DNA from: Falsirhodobacter halotolerans
GTDB lineage: Bacteria > Pseudomonadota > Alphaproteobacteria > Rhodobacterales > Rhodobacteraceae
Direction: 5' to 3'
DNA: 64,000 nt
NCBI RefSeq assembly: GCF_022899245.1
Contig: NZ_JALJAZ010000002.1
Location: 186,001-250,000 of the forward strand
The notes under the pieces were generated by a model. It was not told the DNA's origin. It was given only the letters and a program-made list of their open reading frames with translations, and did not search any database. Of the stretch, positions 44,615 through 52,865 are shown in pieces. How positions within the stretch are numbered: position 1 is the first letter of the stretch; every line of letters begins with the position of its first letter. The position numbers and the translations under genes were made by a program.

Positions 44615-44674
44615 CCTTGAAACCCACCGTATGCCCGTCCTCCAGGGGCGGGCATCGTGCTTTGCGGGACGCTC

Positions 44675-46159
44675 ATGGACATTCTCTCCTATCTCCTACC
44701 CCTGTTCGATCTGGAGGTGCTGTGGGTCATTGCCCTTGGCACGCTTGGGGGGTTGATCATCGGCGCCCTGCCGGGTTTGACCGCGACGATGGGCGTCGCG
44801 CTGCTTATTCCCCTGACCTTCGGGATGCAGCCCGTGATGGGCCTGAACATGCTGATCGGCATCTATATCGGCGGCATCTACGGGGGGTGCATTTCGGCGA
44901 TCCTGCTTCGGACGCCCGGCACACCATCATCGGCGGCGACCGTTCTGGACGGCTATCCGATGGCGCTGAAGGGCGAGGCGGGTCGCGCGCTTGGCATGGC
45001 CACGATCGCGTCAACCATCGGGGGGCTGTTCGCGGCTGTCGTGCTGGCGACGCTTGCGCCGCAGCTTGCGGGCGTGGCGCTGCGCTTCGGCGCGGCCGAG
45101 TATTTCGCGCTCGCGCTGTTCGGTCTGACGATCATCGCCTCTCTTTCCGGTGACATTCTCAAGGGCGTCATTTCGGGATTGCTCGGCATCCTGATCGCGT
45201 GCTTTGGGGCCGATCCGATCACGGGCGGACTTCGTTACACGTTCGGACTGTCGGGGTTCGCCTCGGGGTTCGCGTTCACACCCGCTCTGATCGGCCTGTT
45301 CGCGCTTTCCGAGGTTTTCACCCAGCTCGAACGGCTTGGCCGCGACGAGAAAGTCACACTCAAGGTCGCGGGGCGCTGGCCAACCCGCGCCGATATGCGC
45401 GACAGCCGGGGCGCGCTGATCCGCGGCTCGATCATCGGGACGATCATCGGCATCATTCCCGGCACCGGATCGGGGACCGCCTCCTGGATCGCCTATAACG
45501 AAGCCAAACGCTCCTCCAAAACGCCTGAAAAGTTCGGCACGGGCTACCCGCCCGGCCTTGCGGCCACCGAAAGCGCCAACAACGCCGTCTGCGCGGCGGC
45601 GCTCATTCCGCTACTGGCACTTGGGATTCCGGGCGACGTCGTCACGGCAGTGCTGATGGGCGGGTTGATGATCCAGGGGTTGGCGCCGGGGCCGATGCTT
45701 TACGTCACCAATCCCGACGTGGTGGTCGGCATTTTCGGCGGCACGTTCATCGCCACGATCTTCATGTTCATCTTCGGCATGGCACTGATCCCGGTATTCT
45801 CACGCATTCTGATGATCCCCAAGCACATCCTTGCGGTGACCATCGTGGTGTTCTGTTTCATCGGGTCGTATTCGATCAACCTGAATCCGGTCGATCTTTA
45901 TACGATGGTCGGCTTTGGCGTGTTGGGCTGGGGAATGCAGAAATTCGGCTTCAGTCAGCCGGCACTTTGCATCGCGCTGATTCTCGGCCCCATGATGGAA
46001 GCAAACCTTCGCCGCGGCCTGTTGCAGACGCATAACGATCTGGGGGCGTTCCTGTCCGGGCCGATCACGCTGGTCTTTCTCGGGCTGGCGGCGCTGTCGC
46101 TGTTCCTTCCGCTGCTTGCGCAGGCAAAGGCACGCCGCAACCAACCCCAACTCAAATGA
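44675..46159 (+). CDS. tctA: Tripartite tricarboxylate transporter permease (TctA)
   Basis: 494 residues from the ATG at 44675 (a GTG 18 bases upstream is open too). Twelve hydrophobic segments and the family motifs GALPGLTATMGVALLIPLTF, AILLRTPGTPSSAATVLDGYP and GIIPGTGSGTASWIAYNEAKR are present. The operon continues after 11 bp into a DapA-family gene. It is the channel subunit of the second Tct importer in the window. Confidence 0.92.
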   Translation: MDILSYLLPLFDLEVLWVIALGTLGGLIIGALPGLTATMGVALLIPLTFGMQPVMGLNMLIGIYIGGIYGGCISAILLRTPGTPSSAATVLDGYPMALKGEAGRALGMATIASTIGGLFAAVVLATLAPQLAGVALRFGAAEYFALALFGLTIIASLSGDILKGVISGLLGILIACFGADPITGGLRYTFGLSGFASGFAFTPALIGLFALSEVFTQLERLGRDEKVTLKVAGRWPTRADMRDSRGALIRGSIIGTIIGIIPGTGSGTASWIAYNEAKRSSKTPEKFGTGYPPGLAATESANNAVCAAALIPLLALGIPGDVVTAVLMGGLMIQGLAPGPMLYVTNPDVVVGIFGGTFIATIFMFIFGMALIPVFSRILMIPKHILAVTIVVFCFIGSYSINLNPVDLYTMVGFGVLGWGMQKFGFSQPALCIALILGPMMEANLRRGLLQTHNDLGAFLSGPITLVFLGLAALSLFLPLLAQAKARRNQPQLK

Positions 46160-46170
46160 AAACTGGATAG

Positions 46171-47058
46171 ATGATGACCCGCAATGCCTATGTGGCGCTT
46201 GTCACGTGCTTCAACGACGATGAGACGATCAACTTCGCCGCCACACGCGCCCATGCCCGCCGCCAAATCGAGGCCGGCAACGATCTGATGGTCTGCGGCA
46301 CGAACGGTGACTTCAGCGCGCTGATGTTCGATGAAAAGGTCCGTCTGGTCGCGGAAGTCGCGGATGAGGTCGCCGGTCGTGGGCGTATCATCGCCAATGC
46401 CGGCTGCCCTTCGACCTTCGAAACGGTGCGTCTGGCAAAAGCCTTCGATGGGTTCGGACTCGCCGGAACGGCCGTCATCACGCCCTATTTCATCGCCTGC
46501 TCGCAGGACGGCATGGTGCGGCACTTCTCGACCGTCGCGGATGCCGTGGCGACGCCCATCTATCTTTATGACATTCCGGCACGCACCCAGAACCATATCG
46601 AGGCGGAGACGGCCCTGACGCTCGCCACCCATGGAAACATCAAGGGCATCAAGGATTCCGGCGGGTCGACCGAAAGCGTCGAGGTCTATCTGGAGGTTGC
46701 CCGGCAGGTGCCCGGCTTCGAGGTCTATTGCGCGCCCGATCATCTGGTGCTGTGGGGTTTGCAAAAGGGGTGCTCGGGCGTGATCTCGGGTCTGGGCAAT
46801 GTGGCACCGGACGTTCTGGCAACGATCATCCGCGCCTTCAATGAGAACGACATCCCGAAAGCCGAGGCGGCACAAGAGGTTTTCGCCGGTCTTCGCAAGG
46901 ATCTCTATGCCCTTGGCTTTCCCCCGGCGATGGTCAAACGCGCGCTCTATACCAATGACAGCTCGGTTGGTCTGTCACGCCAACCCGCGCTTTTGCCCGA
47001 CAATGCGCAGGATGAGGCGATCCGCAAGATCATGACGTCGCGGGGATTGGTGCAATGA
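46171..47058 (+). CDS. Dihydrodipicolinate synthase/N-acetylneuraminate lyase family protein
   Basis: 295 residues (a second ATG three bases in is equally possible). It is a TIM barrel with Schiff-base lysine K161 in GIKDSGGSTES, the catalytic tyrosine in YLYDIPARTQNH, and the substrate loop CGTNGDFSALMFDEK, which departs from the GTTGE of true DapA. The family includes 2-keto-3-deoxygluconate aldolase and 5-keto-4-deoxyglucarate dehydratase. The neighbours here (Tct importer, 2-hydroxyacid dehydrogenases) fit a catabolic aldolase or dehydratase. The stop overlaps the next gene by 4 bp. Confidence 0.82.
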   Translation: MMTRNAYVALVTCFNDDETINFAATRAHARRQIEAGNDLMVCGTNGDFSALMFDEKVRLVAEVADEVAGRGRIIANAGCPSTFETVRLAKAFDGFGLAGTAVITPYFIACSQDGMVRHFSTVADAVATPIYLYDIPARTQNHIEAETALTLATHGNIKGIKDSGGSTESVEVYLEVARQVPGFEVYCAPDHLVLWGLQKGCSGVISGLGNVAPDVLATIIRAFNENDIPKAEAAQEVFAGLRKDLYALGFPPAMVKRALYTNDSSVGLSRQPALLPDNAQDEAIRKIMTSRGLVQ

Positions 47059-48017
47059 CAGTCGTTCTGACAACGTCGCCCGGTTTCGGCAAGCATGGCC
47101 GCGTGCCGGACGTCATCGCCCGGAACGGGTGGGAACTGGTGCGCTGCACCGACACATCGCGCGCCGATGGCGGTGTGTCCGACCATATCGCCCGCGCCGA
47201 TTATCTGGTGGTGGGACTGGTCGCGGTCACGCCGGAAACGCTGGCGCAAGCCACGTCGCTGAAGGCCGTGCTGAAGCATGGCGTCGGCGTCGAGAATATC
47301 GATATCCCGGCCTGCACGGCAGCCGGTCTGCCCGTGACGAACACTCCCGGCGCCAATGCCGATGCCGTGGCCGAACTGGCGATCGGCTTTCTGTTCGCGC
47401 TGGCCCGCAACATGCCATCCGGCCATGCCTCGGTTGTGTCGGGGGGGTGGGACCGCAAAGTCGGCACACAATTGGGCGGAAAGACGCTTGGCATCGTGGG
47501 ATTCGGCAATATCGGCAAGCGATTGGCACGGTTGGCGTCCGGCCTGGGAATGCGGGTTCTGGCCAGCGATCCCTATCCCGACACGGCGTTCGCGGCCGAG
47601 TGGGGCGTCACCATCCTGCCGCTGGACGACCTGCTGGCGCAGTCGGATTACGTGTCGCTGCACGTGTTCGGCGGTGCGGGGAACGCCGCGCTTATCAACG
47701 CGGAAAAGCTGGCGAAGATGAAGCCGTCGGCCTGTCTCTTGAACCTCGCCCGCGGCGAGGTCGTCGATCTGGATGCCGTGGCCGCGGCGCTTTCCTCCGA
47801 CCGCCTTGGGGGCGTTGCGTTGGATGCGTTCGTCGTCGAACCGCCGGACATCTCTCACCCGATCTTCGCCCATCCCCGCGCGGTCTTCATGCCGCATTCC
47901 GGTGCCGATACCCGGGAAGCGGTGGAGAATATGGGCCTGATGGTGTGCGAGGATATCGAGACGCTGATGGCGGGCAACCGGCCCGCGCGATGCCTCAATT
48001 CCAAGGAGCTGGACTGA
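47055..48017 (+). CDS. D-isomer-specific 2-hydroxyacid dehydrogenase (NAD-dependent, SerA-like)
   Basis: 320 residues. NAD-binding motif LGIVGFGNIGKRLARLASGLGMRV, catalytic arginine region LLNLARGEVVDLDA, and the catalytic histidine in FMPHSGADTREAVENMG are visible. It interconverts a D-2-hydroxy acid and 2-oxo acid in the cytoplasm. It overlaps the DapA-family gene by 4 bp and the following dehydrogenase gene by one base, so the three enzymes are co-translated. Substrate unknown. Confidence 0.87.
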   Translation: MTVVLTTSPGFGKHGRVPDVIARNGWELVRCTDTSRADGGVSDHIARADYLVVGLVAVTPETLAQATSLKAVLKHGVGVENIDIPACTAAGLPVTNTPGANADAVAELAIGFLFALARNMPSGHASVVSGGWDRKVGTQLGGKTLGIVGFGNIGKRLARLASGLGMRVLASDPYPDTAFAAEWGVTILPLDDLLAQSDYVSLHVFGGAGNAALINAEKLAKMKPSACLLNLARGEVVDLDAVAAALSSDRLGGVALDAFVVEPPDISHPIFAHPRAVFMPHSGADTREAVENMGLMVCEDIETLMAGNRPARCLNSKELD

Positions 48018-49060
48018 TGCCGTATGATGCCGACGCCATGCGGGATTTCGCCACGCGCCTGTTCATCGCAGCGGGCCTCGAGGCCGACAAGGCGGTCGCG
48101 GTCGCGACCTATCTTCTGGAAGCCGACCTCATGGGGCACACGACCCACGGTCTGGCCTTGGCCCCGTGGTATCTGCGCGGAATCGAGGATGGGGTCATGA
48201 CAAAGGCAGGCGCGCCCGAGGTCGTCTCGGACCGGGGTGCGGCGATCTGTTGGCGTGGAAGGCGCCTGCCCGGGGCATGGCTGACCTCGCAAGGTCTCAA
48301 ACTGGCCTGCGAACGCGCGCAGACCCACGGCACGGCAACGCTGGTCATCGGTGACAGCCATCACATCGGCGCACTGGCCGCCTATCTGCATATCGCCACC
48401 GATCAGGGCCTTCTGGCGTCGATCGCGTCGTCCTCGCCGTCGGGTGCGCAGGTTGCTCCGTTCGGGGGCACGCAGGGCGTCTTCACCCCCGACCCTGTGG
48501 CCTGGGGAATTCCGGCCCCCGGTGCACCGATCCTGATCGACATTTCGGCGTCGATCACGACAGCCAACATGTGCGCCCGCATGGTGCGAGAGGGGCGGAC
48601 CTATCCCCATGACTGGCTGATGGATTCCGAAGGCTCACCCACACGCGATCCGAGGGCCTTGTCCGAAGGCGGGTCTTTGCTGCCGACGGGCGGGCTGGAT
48701 CACGGTCAGAAGGGATATGGAATGGCCCTTTCGGTGGAAGCGCTGACCCAAGGGCTGGCGGGATATGGCCGGGCCGACGCGCCGGCGGGCACAAATGCGG
48801 CCGTGACCATCTCGGTCCATGATCCGCAAGCGTTCGGTGGGGTGGACGCGTTCCTGCGCCAGATGGGCTGGCTGGCGGACGCCTGCCGCGCCTCGCATCC
48901 ACGTGATCCTGCGCACCCGGTCCGTCTGCCCGGCCAGGCAGCTTTGGCGCGCAAGGCCGAGGCCTTGGCATCCGGGGTCAGATTTTATCCAGGTATTGTC
49001 GACGACCTGGCGGCCGAGGCCGAGAGATATCAGCTTGATTTTCCCGCACCCTTAATCTGA
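48017..49060 (+). CDS. Malate/L-lactate/ureidoglycolate dehydrogenase family protein (Ldh2/ComC type)
   Basis: 347 residues from the ATG at 48017, sharing a base with the previous stop (TGATG). Family motifs are present: AVATYLLEADLMGHTTHGLALAPWYL with the catalytic histidine, VIGDSHHIGALAAYLHIA, GTQGVFTPDPVAWGIPAP for NAD(P) binding, and LDHGQKGYGMALSVEALTQGL. This fold is unrelated to the D-2-hydroxyacid dehydrogenase next door and acts on L-2-hydroxy acids or imino acids. Opposite-chirality dehydrogenases side by side suggest inversion of a 2-hydroxy acid through its oxo acid. Confidence 0.87.
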   Translation: MPYDADAMRDFATRLFIAAGLEADKAVAVATYLLEADLMGHTTHGLALAPWYLRGIEDGVMTKAGAPEVVSDRGAAICWRGRRLPGAWLTSQGLKLACERAQTHGTATLVIGDSHHIGALAAYLHIATDQGLLASIASSSPSGAQVAPFGGTQGVFTPDPVAWGIPAPGAPILIDISASITTANMCARMVREGRTYPHDWLMDSEGSPTRDPRALSEGGSLLPTGGLDHGQKGYGMALSVEALTQGLAGYGRADAPAGTNAAVTISVHDPQAFGGVDAFLRQMGWLADACRASHPRDPAHPVRLPGQAALARKAEALASGVRFYPGIVDDLAAEAERYQLDFPAPLI

Positions 49061-49077
49061 GTGTCGATGTCAGGCGA

Positions 49078-49360
49078 CGGATCCTTCTGCATACGCAAGG
49101 CGCGCCGCATGGGACGGCGCGCTGAGCACGTTCGCAGATTGCCCTCGCCCGTCCCAAGGATGCCAAAAATCACCGCCTCGATCGGCGTAAGTCCTTGGTC
49201 GTGACACTGGGCCATGACCATATCGAAATCCCCTTGATAGGGCAGGTAACAGCCCGTATCGGTCGATTTTGGGCTCTGGATTCCGACCACCACTGCACGC
49301 GCCGCCACGATGCCCGGAGCAAGCCACGCTTGCCGACGGGCGAAAGCCAAAGATAATTGA
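49078..49360 (-). pseudogene. Degraded pdxA-family (4-hydroxythreonine-4-phosphate dehydrogenase-like) remnant
   Basis: On the minus strand a short frame without proper start or end contains TDTGCYLPYQGDFDMVMAQ directly followed by CHDQGLTPIEAV. This matches the PdxA core (P-x-ADT-x-F ... G-x-FD-x-V-x-A-MY-HDQG-L-x-P), including the metal-binding HDQG at 49189-49203. About 70 bases further, the expected third metal-site histidine region appears only in another frame (APSHAARLAYAEG), indicating a frameshift. Both ends of the about 330-codon family are missing. It is probably the relic of a PdxA2-type enzyme for a four-carbon sugar acid, once part of this cluster. Confidence 0.6.
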
Positions 49361-49404
49361 TGTGTTGCCCTCGCGCTCATGACGACATTGATTAGGAAAA
49401 AACT

Positions 49405-50142
49405 TTGAAAGAGCGTCAGCCGAAAACGCGTCCGTCCTTTGCCGATCACGTCTACAACTCGATTTACGGGCGGATCAGCAATGGTGAATACGCACCCGAA
49501 CAGAAGCTCCCCTCGGAGATGCTTCTGGCGACGGAATTCGGCGTGTCACGCCCTGTCCTGCGCGACGCCTTGGAGCGGTTGCGATCGGAAGGTTACATCG
49601 TCTCGCGTCAGGGTGCCGGCAATTTCGTCAGCGTACGGCACGTGAACACCCTTGGCTTCGGCCGCATCGAAACCATCGCCGACATCCAACGCTGCTATGA
49701 ATTCCGCCTCACGGTCGAGCCACAAACGGCACGGCTGGCCGCGGAACGTCGCGATGACAGGTTACTTTCGGAGATCAAGCGCGCGTTGGATCTGATGGGC
49801 GTTGCGACCGGATCAACAATGCATCGTGAGGATGCGGATTTTACATTTCACATGGCGGTGGCGAAAGGGGCGAACAATTCCTATTTCGAAGCGACAATGC
49901 GCGCCTTGCACGAACAGATTTCTGTGGGAATGAAGATGCACGGGCAATCGCTGTTGCGAGAGGGGCAAGTTGGTCTTCAACGTGTGCTGGACGAGCATCG
50001 CGGCATCTATCTTGCCATAGCCTCGGCAGACGGTGATGCTGCCGCGAACCTGATGCGGCGGCACATTGTCTGCTCGCAAAACAGGCTTTTCGGCGGTATT
50101 ACAATTGATTTGCGCCATCAAACCAACCAAAATAATGAATGA
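49405..50142 (+). CDS. GntR/FadR-family transcriptional regulator, TTG start
   Basis: 245 residues. No ATG is available near the N-terminus; the TTG at 49405 follows AGGA by seven bases. The winged HTH reads EQKLPSEMLLATEFGVSRPVLRDALERLRSEGYI, and the FCD effector domain contains DADFTFHMAVAKGANNSYF and the metal-site pattern DEHRGIYLAI. It ends the Tct/hydroxyacid-dehydrogenase cluster on the same strand and is the most likely regulator of it. Codon use becomes noticeably more A/T-rich here than in the neighbours. Confidence 0.83.
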   Translation: MKERQPKTRPSFADHVYNSIYGRISNGEYAPEQKLPSEMLLATEFGVSRPVLRDALERLRSEGYIVSRQGAGNFVSVRHVNTLGFGRIETIADIQRCYEFRLTVEPQTARLAAERRDDRLLSEIKRALDLMGVATGSTMHREDADFTFHMAVAKGANNSYFEATMRALHEQISVGMKMHGQSLLREGQVGLQRVLDEHRGIYLAIASADGDAAANLMRRHIVCSQNRLFGGITIDLRHQTNQNNE

Positions 50143-50738
50143 GTGGCTCTTATTTTTTGGGCGGGCGAAATCAATCGGGTTCCAAACCAAGCGCCTTACA
50201 TTGCCTCATCAATTTCTGACTATGCACAGTGCAGCGACCGCAACCCGATCATCTCCTGCCTTGGCACCAAGGCCCATCACACATTAAGATCTAGACCGGC
50301 CCACCCGATGGGGGCAGGCCGACCTTGTCCGTCCAAGCGTTGATCTCTGCCATGATCGGCGTTCCGTCGGGGTGCCGCTTCAGTCCGGGTGCAGGTCCGG
50401 CCTGAAGCTGACGCAGCTCCGATCAGAGGTCCTGCAACCGCTGGCGATCTTCGACGCGGTTGTTCCTCATGGGTCAAGCCAGGTTGGCTTTATAAAGGTA
50501 GCGTGCGGAGGGAGGGGGTTGCAGGTCAACTCGAGGGCGGTGGTGTGGTGCCCTGATGCCGGGTCGAGCAGAGCGAAAACCTTCGTGATATTCAGGCAAA
50601 AAAACATCGGCTTATACAAGGGCGTGAAGCCATGTACTTCGCAAGTCTGCCAATGGACGACGATCCCCCCGGAATGAACGTCGCTCGCTATGCCGTTCAC
50701 GTAAAATCTTATCTCGATCGTCGCACTTAAGGTTAGCG
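50143..50738. other. Gene-poor boundary region left of the transposon module
   Basis: About 600 bp with only short open frames on both strands, none with recognisable motifs. A minus-strand stretch at about 50290-50460 reads like decayed coding sequence (HPDGTPIMAEINAWTDKVGL), but no family could be assigned. It separates the catabolic cluster from the Tn7-like element and may be insertion-site debris. Confidence 0.4.
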
Positions 50739-50880
50739 TGTTGTCTGACCACTGAAAAAGTGGCCACCTCGCACCAGTTTACTAGGCGTAAATCGTTGAT
50801 TTTGCTTCATTCATGAATCGCCCGTTTTCGAAGTTTGGCCATTTTCCGCGCAATTCGTGACCATCGAAACTTTCGCCTAA
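50739..50880. repeat. Cluster of four TG[A/G]CCA repeats; candidate transposon end with TnsB sites
   Basis: TGACCACTGAAA (50746), TGGCCACCTCGC (50761), TGGCCATTTTCC (50836) and TGACCATCGAAA (50858) lie within 120 bp. The first and last share 10 of 12 bases, and the middle two share the TGGCCA core. The first two motifs form a near-perfect hairpin. The stretch begins with TGTTGTC at 50739, and Tn7-like ends start with TGT and carry several spaced transposase-binding repeats. It lies just outside the tniQ terminator. No matching right-end copy was found in the window, so this is tentative. Confidence 0.35.
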
Positions 50881-50883
50881 ACC

Positions 50884-50912
50884 AAAGAAAAAGGCCGCCC
50901 GGAGGGCGGCCT
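50884..50912 (-). terminator. Intrinsic terminator of the transposition operon
   Basis: On the minus strand AGGCCGCCC-TCC-GGGCGGCCT forms a perfect 9-bp stem followed by TTTTTCTTT, 58 bp beyond the tniQ stop. A textbook rho-independent terminator for the tnsABC-tniQ transcript. Confidence 0.88.
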
Positions 50913-50969
50913 GACTAACAAACAGATGGATGGTGGAAGGGTAAACCGAATCTTAGCCTTCATTGTGGG

Positions 50970-51905
50970 TCAGTTTCCAGGAATACTGGCAAAACGCTCA
51001 TCGAAGATTCTACGGAGTGGTCGGCATAGAGGGGGATGCCAGAGGACATCGTCCAATGGCACGAAAGCCCGCCAATGTTTGATAATGCAGGTCGAGTCGT
51101 TTGTCTCGAAACCGGCCTGTAGAACTTGCAACGCGTGTCGGATGCCCGCTTCTCCTTTGGCGATGTAGCTCCAGCCGCAGGCCGAGGCGACGTCCTGCTC
51201 TGTGTCAGGAAGGTCATCGAACACGACATACGGCCCGCCCTTCAACGCTGCGCCCAATTGTGCGGTAATCCTGATCACCGGTTCCAGAGGCAGACTGTCC
51301 GGCCATGCCGGGCCAGGGCGACCTGCAAGCCGGTCGGCGATATAAGTCTGGAGCGACGAACCCAGACAAGGCTCAGCATGGTCCGCAATATCCAAGAGCA
51401 TGGTGGCGGTTTCAGGCACGCAGTCGGCGAAGACGCCCTTACCAACAGCCGAGTCAGATCGTTCACGACGGATCAGGGGCAGCCGGTGTTTTGGACAGGA
51501 GTTGATTGGCTTCAGCCGCCAAATCAGCCTTTCTCGCCGGTGGATAGCAATGTCCTGACCGTCCGCCATGGCATCGTCCTCTGCCAGACAGGCTGGACAA
51601 AAGCGGAGTTCCTGCTGTGGGCATAGACAGTCGGTCAACGCTTCTTTCCCAAGGCGCCAGCTCCGGCTGCTATGCTGCGTCACGGTGTTTCGCAACACTG
51701 GTTTCGGGTCCTGCCCGGCAATCACGCACAGGCGGGTTACCTCACCCACGTCGCCGATGGACAGCAAATAAGGATCAAGGCCGAGATCACGCAGGAAGAT
51801 GCCAATGGGGCCACGAATATGGAGGGCGGCCATGCGAGCCGCCCATGACCAATGGGTTTCGTCCGTGCAGAACGGTAGCAGGGGAAACAGGTGTGCCATG
51901 CTCAT
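50970..51905 (-). CDS. tniQ: TniQ/TnsD-family target-selection protein
   Basis: 311 residues. The N-terminal domain typical of TniQ (LFPLLPFCTDETHWSWAARMA) is followed by a zinc-finger pattern C103-x2-C106 (RFCPACLAED) and C137-x2-H140 (NSCPKHRLPLI), the CxxC...CxxH arrangement of TniQ/TnsD proteins. The protein recognises or is directed to the target and recruits the TnsC ATPase. At 311 residues it is shorter than site-specific TnsD (about 500) and longer than Cascade-bound TniQ is often not required to be, so its targeting mode is unclear. Its start overlaps the tnsC stop (ATGA). Confidence 0.85.
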   Translation of the reverse strand: MSMAHLFPLLPFCTDETHWSWAARMAALHIRGPIGIFLRDLGLDPYLLSIGDVGEVTRLCVIAGQDPKPVLRNTVTQHSSRSWRLGKEALTDCLCPQQELRFCPACLAEDDAMADGQDIAIHRRERLIWRLKPINSCPKHRLPLIRRERSDSAVGKGVFADCVPETATMLLDIADHAEPCLGSSLQTYIADRLAGRPGPAWPDSLPLEPVIRITAQLGAALKGGPYVVFDDLPDTEQDVASACGWSYIAKGEAGIRHALQVLQAGFETNDSTCIIKHWRAFVPLDDVLWHPPLCRPLRRIFDERFASIPGN

Positions 51906-52861
51906 GCCCGCCGCCGTGACCGCCCGCGCACAGGCATGTCATCCGCCTCGTCCCTATCGGGATTGATCTGCGGCCAGTCCGGTGCAAGGAAGACATTGCT
52001 GCCAGGCGGGCAGCCCTCCTGCATCGCCCAGAACTCCGCAAAGTAGACAATATCCAAGCGGGATGCCTGTGCCTCCAGAGCAAACTCGATGGCGCCGACC
52101 AAGGTTTCGATGCAGCGGCCGAACCGATAACGTGCCCCATGGAACAAGCGCGGGATCAGATCACTGTCCAGCGGTGGCTCAAGCCCGGCGATCCGGCAAT
52201 ATTCCCGCATTACTGCGAAGAATTCTGCTCCATCAGTCGCTTCCGAAACCGGCTTCAGGATCAGCGTCGAAAGCCGGCGCTGGACCTGCGGGTCGGAACG
52301 GACGATCTCATGCAGCCTCTCGGTGCCGGACAGGATCGGGATGACAGCCTCGTCCCCTTGCATCATGGATTTGAGGGCGCGCAAAATCAAGTGGCGATCC
52401 GCACAAAACAGGTCATGGGCCTCGTCGATCCAGAGGACAATAATGCCCTGATCCTTGAGCCGACCCCGAAGAGTTTCCCAAAGGCTCCAGCCCTCACGAT
52501 TGGACGTAATCACCGGGTAACCGCTGCGCTGCAACAGCGCGCCGATCATGCTCTTGAAGGTGGCAGGACTGGGCACGCTGGCATCAAGGTAGTGCCGCCC
52601 CGTGACACCCGACAAAACCGGGTGCCGTTCCAGAGCGCGGGAGATCAGCGTGGTCTTGCCGCCACCAGCACCATCCACCACCATCACGCCACGGGTCTCG
52701 CGCCCCGCAGAAAAGCGCAGTGGCTCGGGCAAGAGGTTGCCCGCCTCATCCCGTAACAGCAGCCGGTTGAGATGGGTAATGAATCCGGCGTCCCGCGATG
52801 TATCGACGCGGAGTTTGCGCAGTTTCTGCAGAATTTGAGCGGCTTCAGCAGGGTTGGGCAT
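51902..52861 (-). CDS. tnsC: TniB/TnsC-family AAA+ ATPase
   Basis: 319 residues. Walker A is GAGGGKTT with K69, Walker B is IIVLWIDEAHDLF with D146 and E147, and a sensor-type segment reads IPILSGTERL. In this family the ATPase polymerises on target DNA, communicates between TniQ and the transposase, and enforces target immunity. It starts 4 bp after tnsB and overlaps tniQ by 4 bp, so it is translationally coupled to both. Confidence 0.9.
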   Translation of the reverse strand: MPNPAEAAQILQKLRKLRVDTSRDAGFITHLNRLLLRDEAGNLLPEPLRFSAGRETRGVMVVDGAGGGKTTLISRALERHPVLSGVTGRHYLDASVPSPATFKSMIGALLQRSGYPVITSNREGWSLWETLRGRLKDQGIIVLWIDEAHDLFCADRHLILRALKSMMQGDEAVIPILSGTERLHEIVRSDPQVQRRLSTLILKPVSEATDGAEFFAVMREYCRIAGLEPPLDSDLIPRLFHGARYRFGRCIETLVGAIEFALEAQASRLDIVYFAEFWAMQEGCPPGSNVFLAPDWPQINPDRDEADDMPVRGRSRRRA

Positions 52862-52865
52862 GGGT

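Noticed and set aside
50277-50477. Possible small antitoxin-like fragment (INAWTDKVGLP) on the minus strand
   Set aside because: Only a faint resemblance to CcdA-type C-termini, interrupted frame and no adjacent toxin gene.
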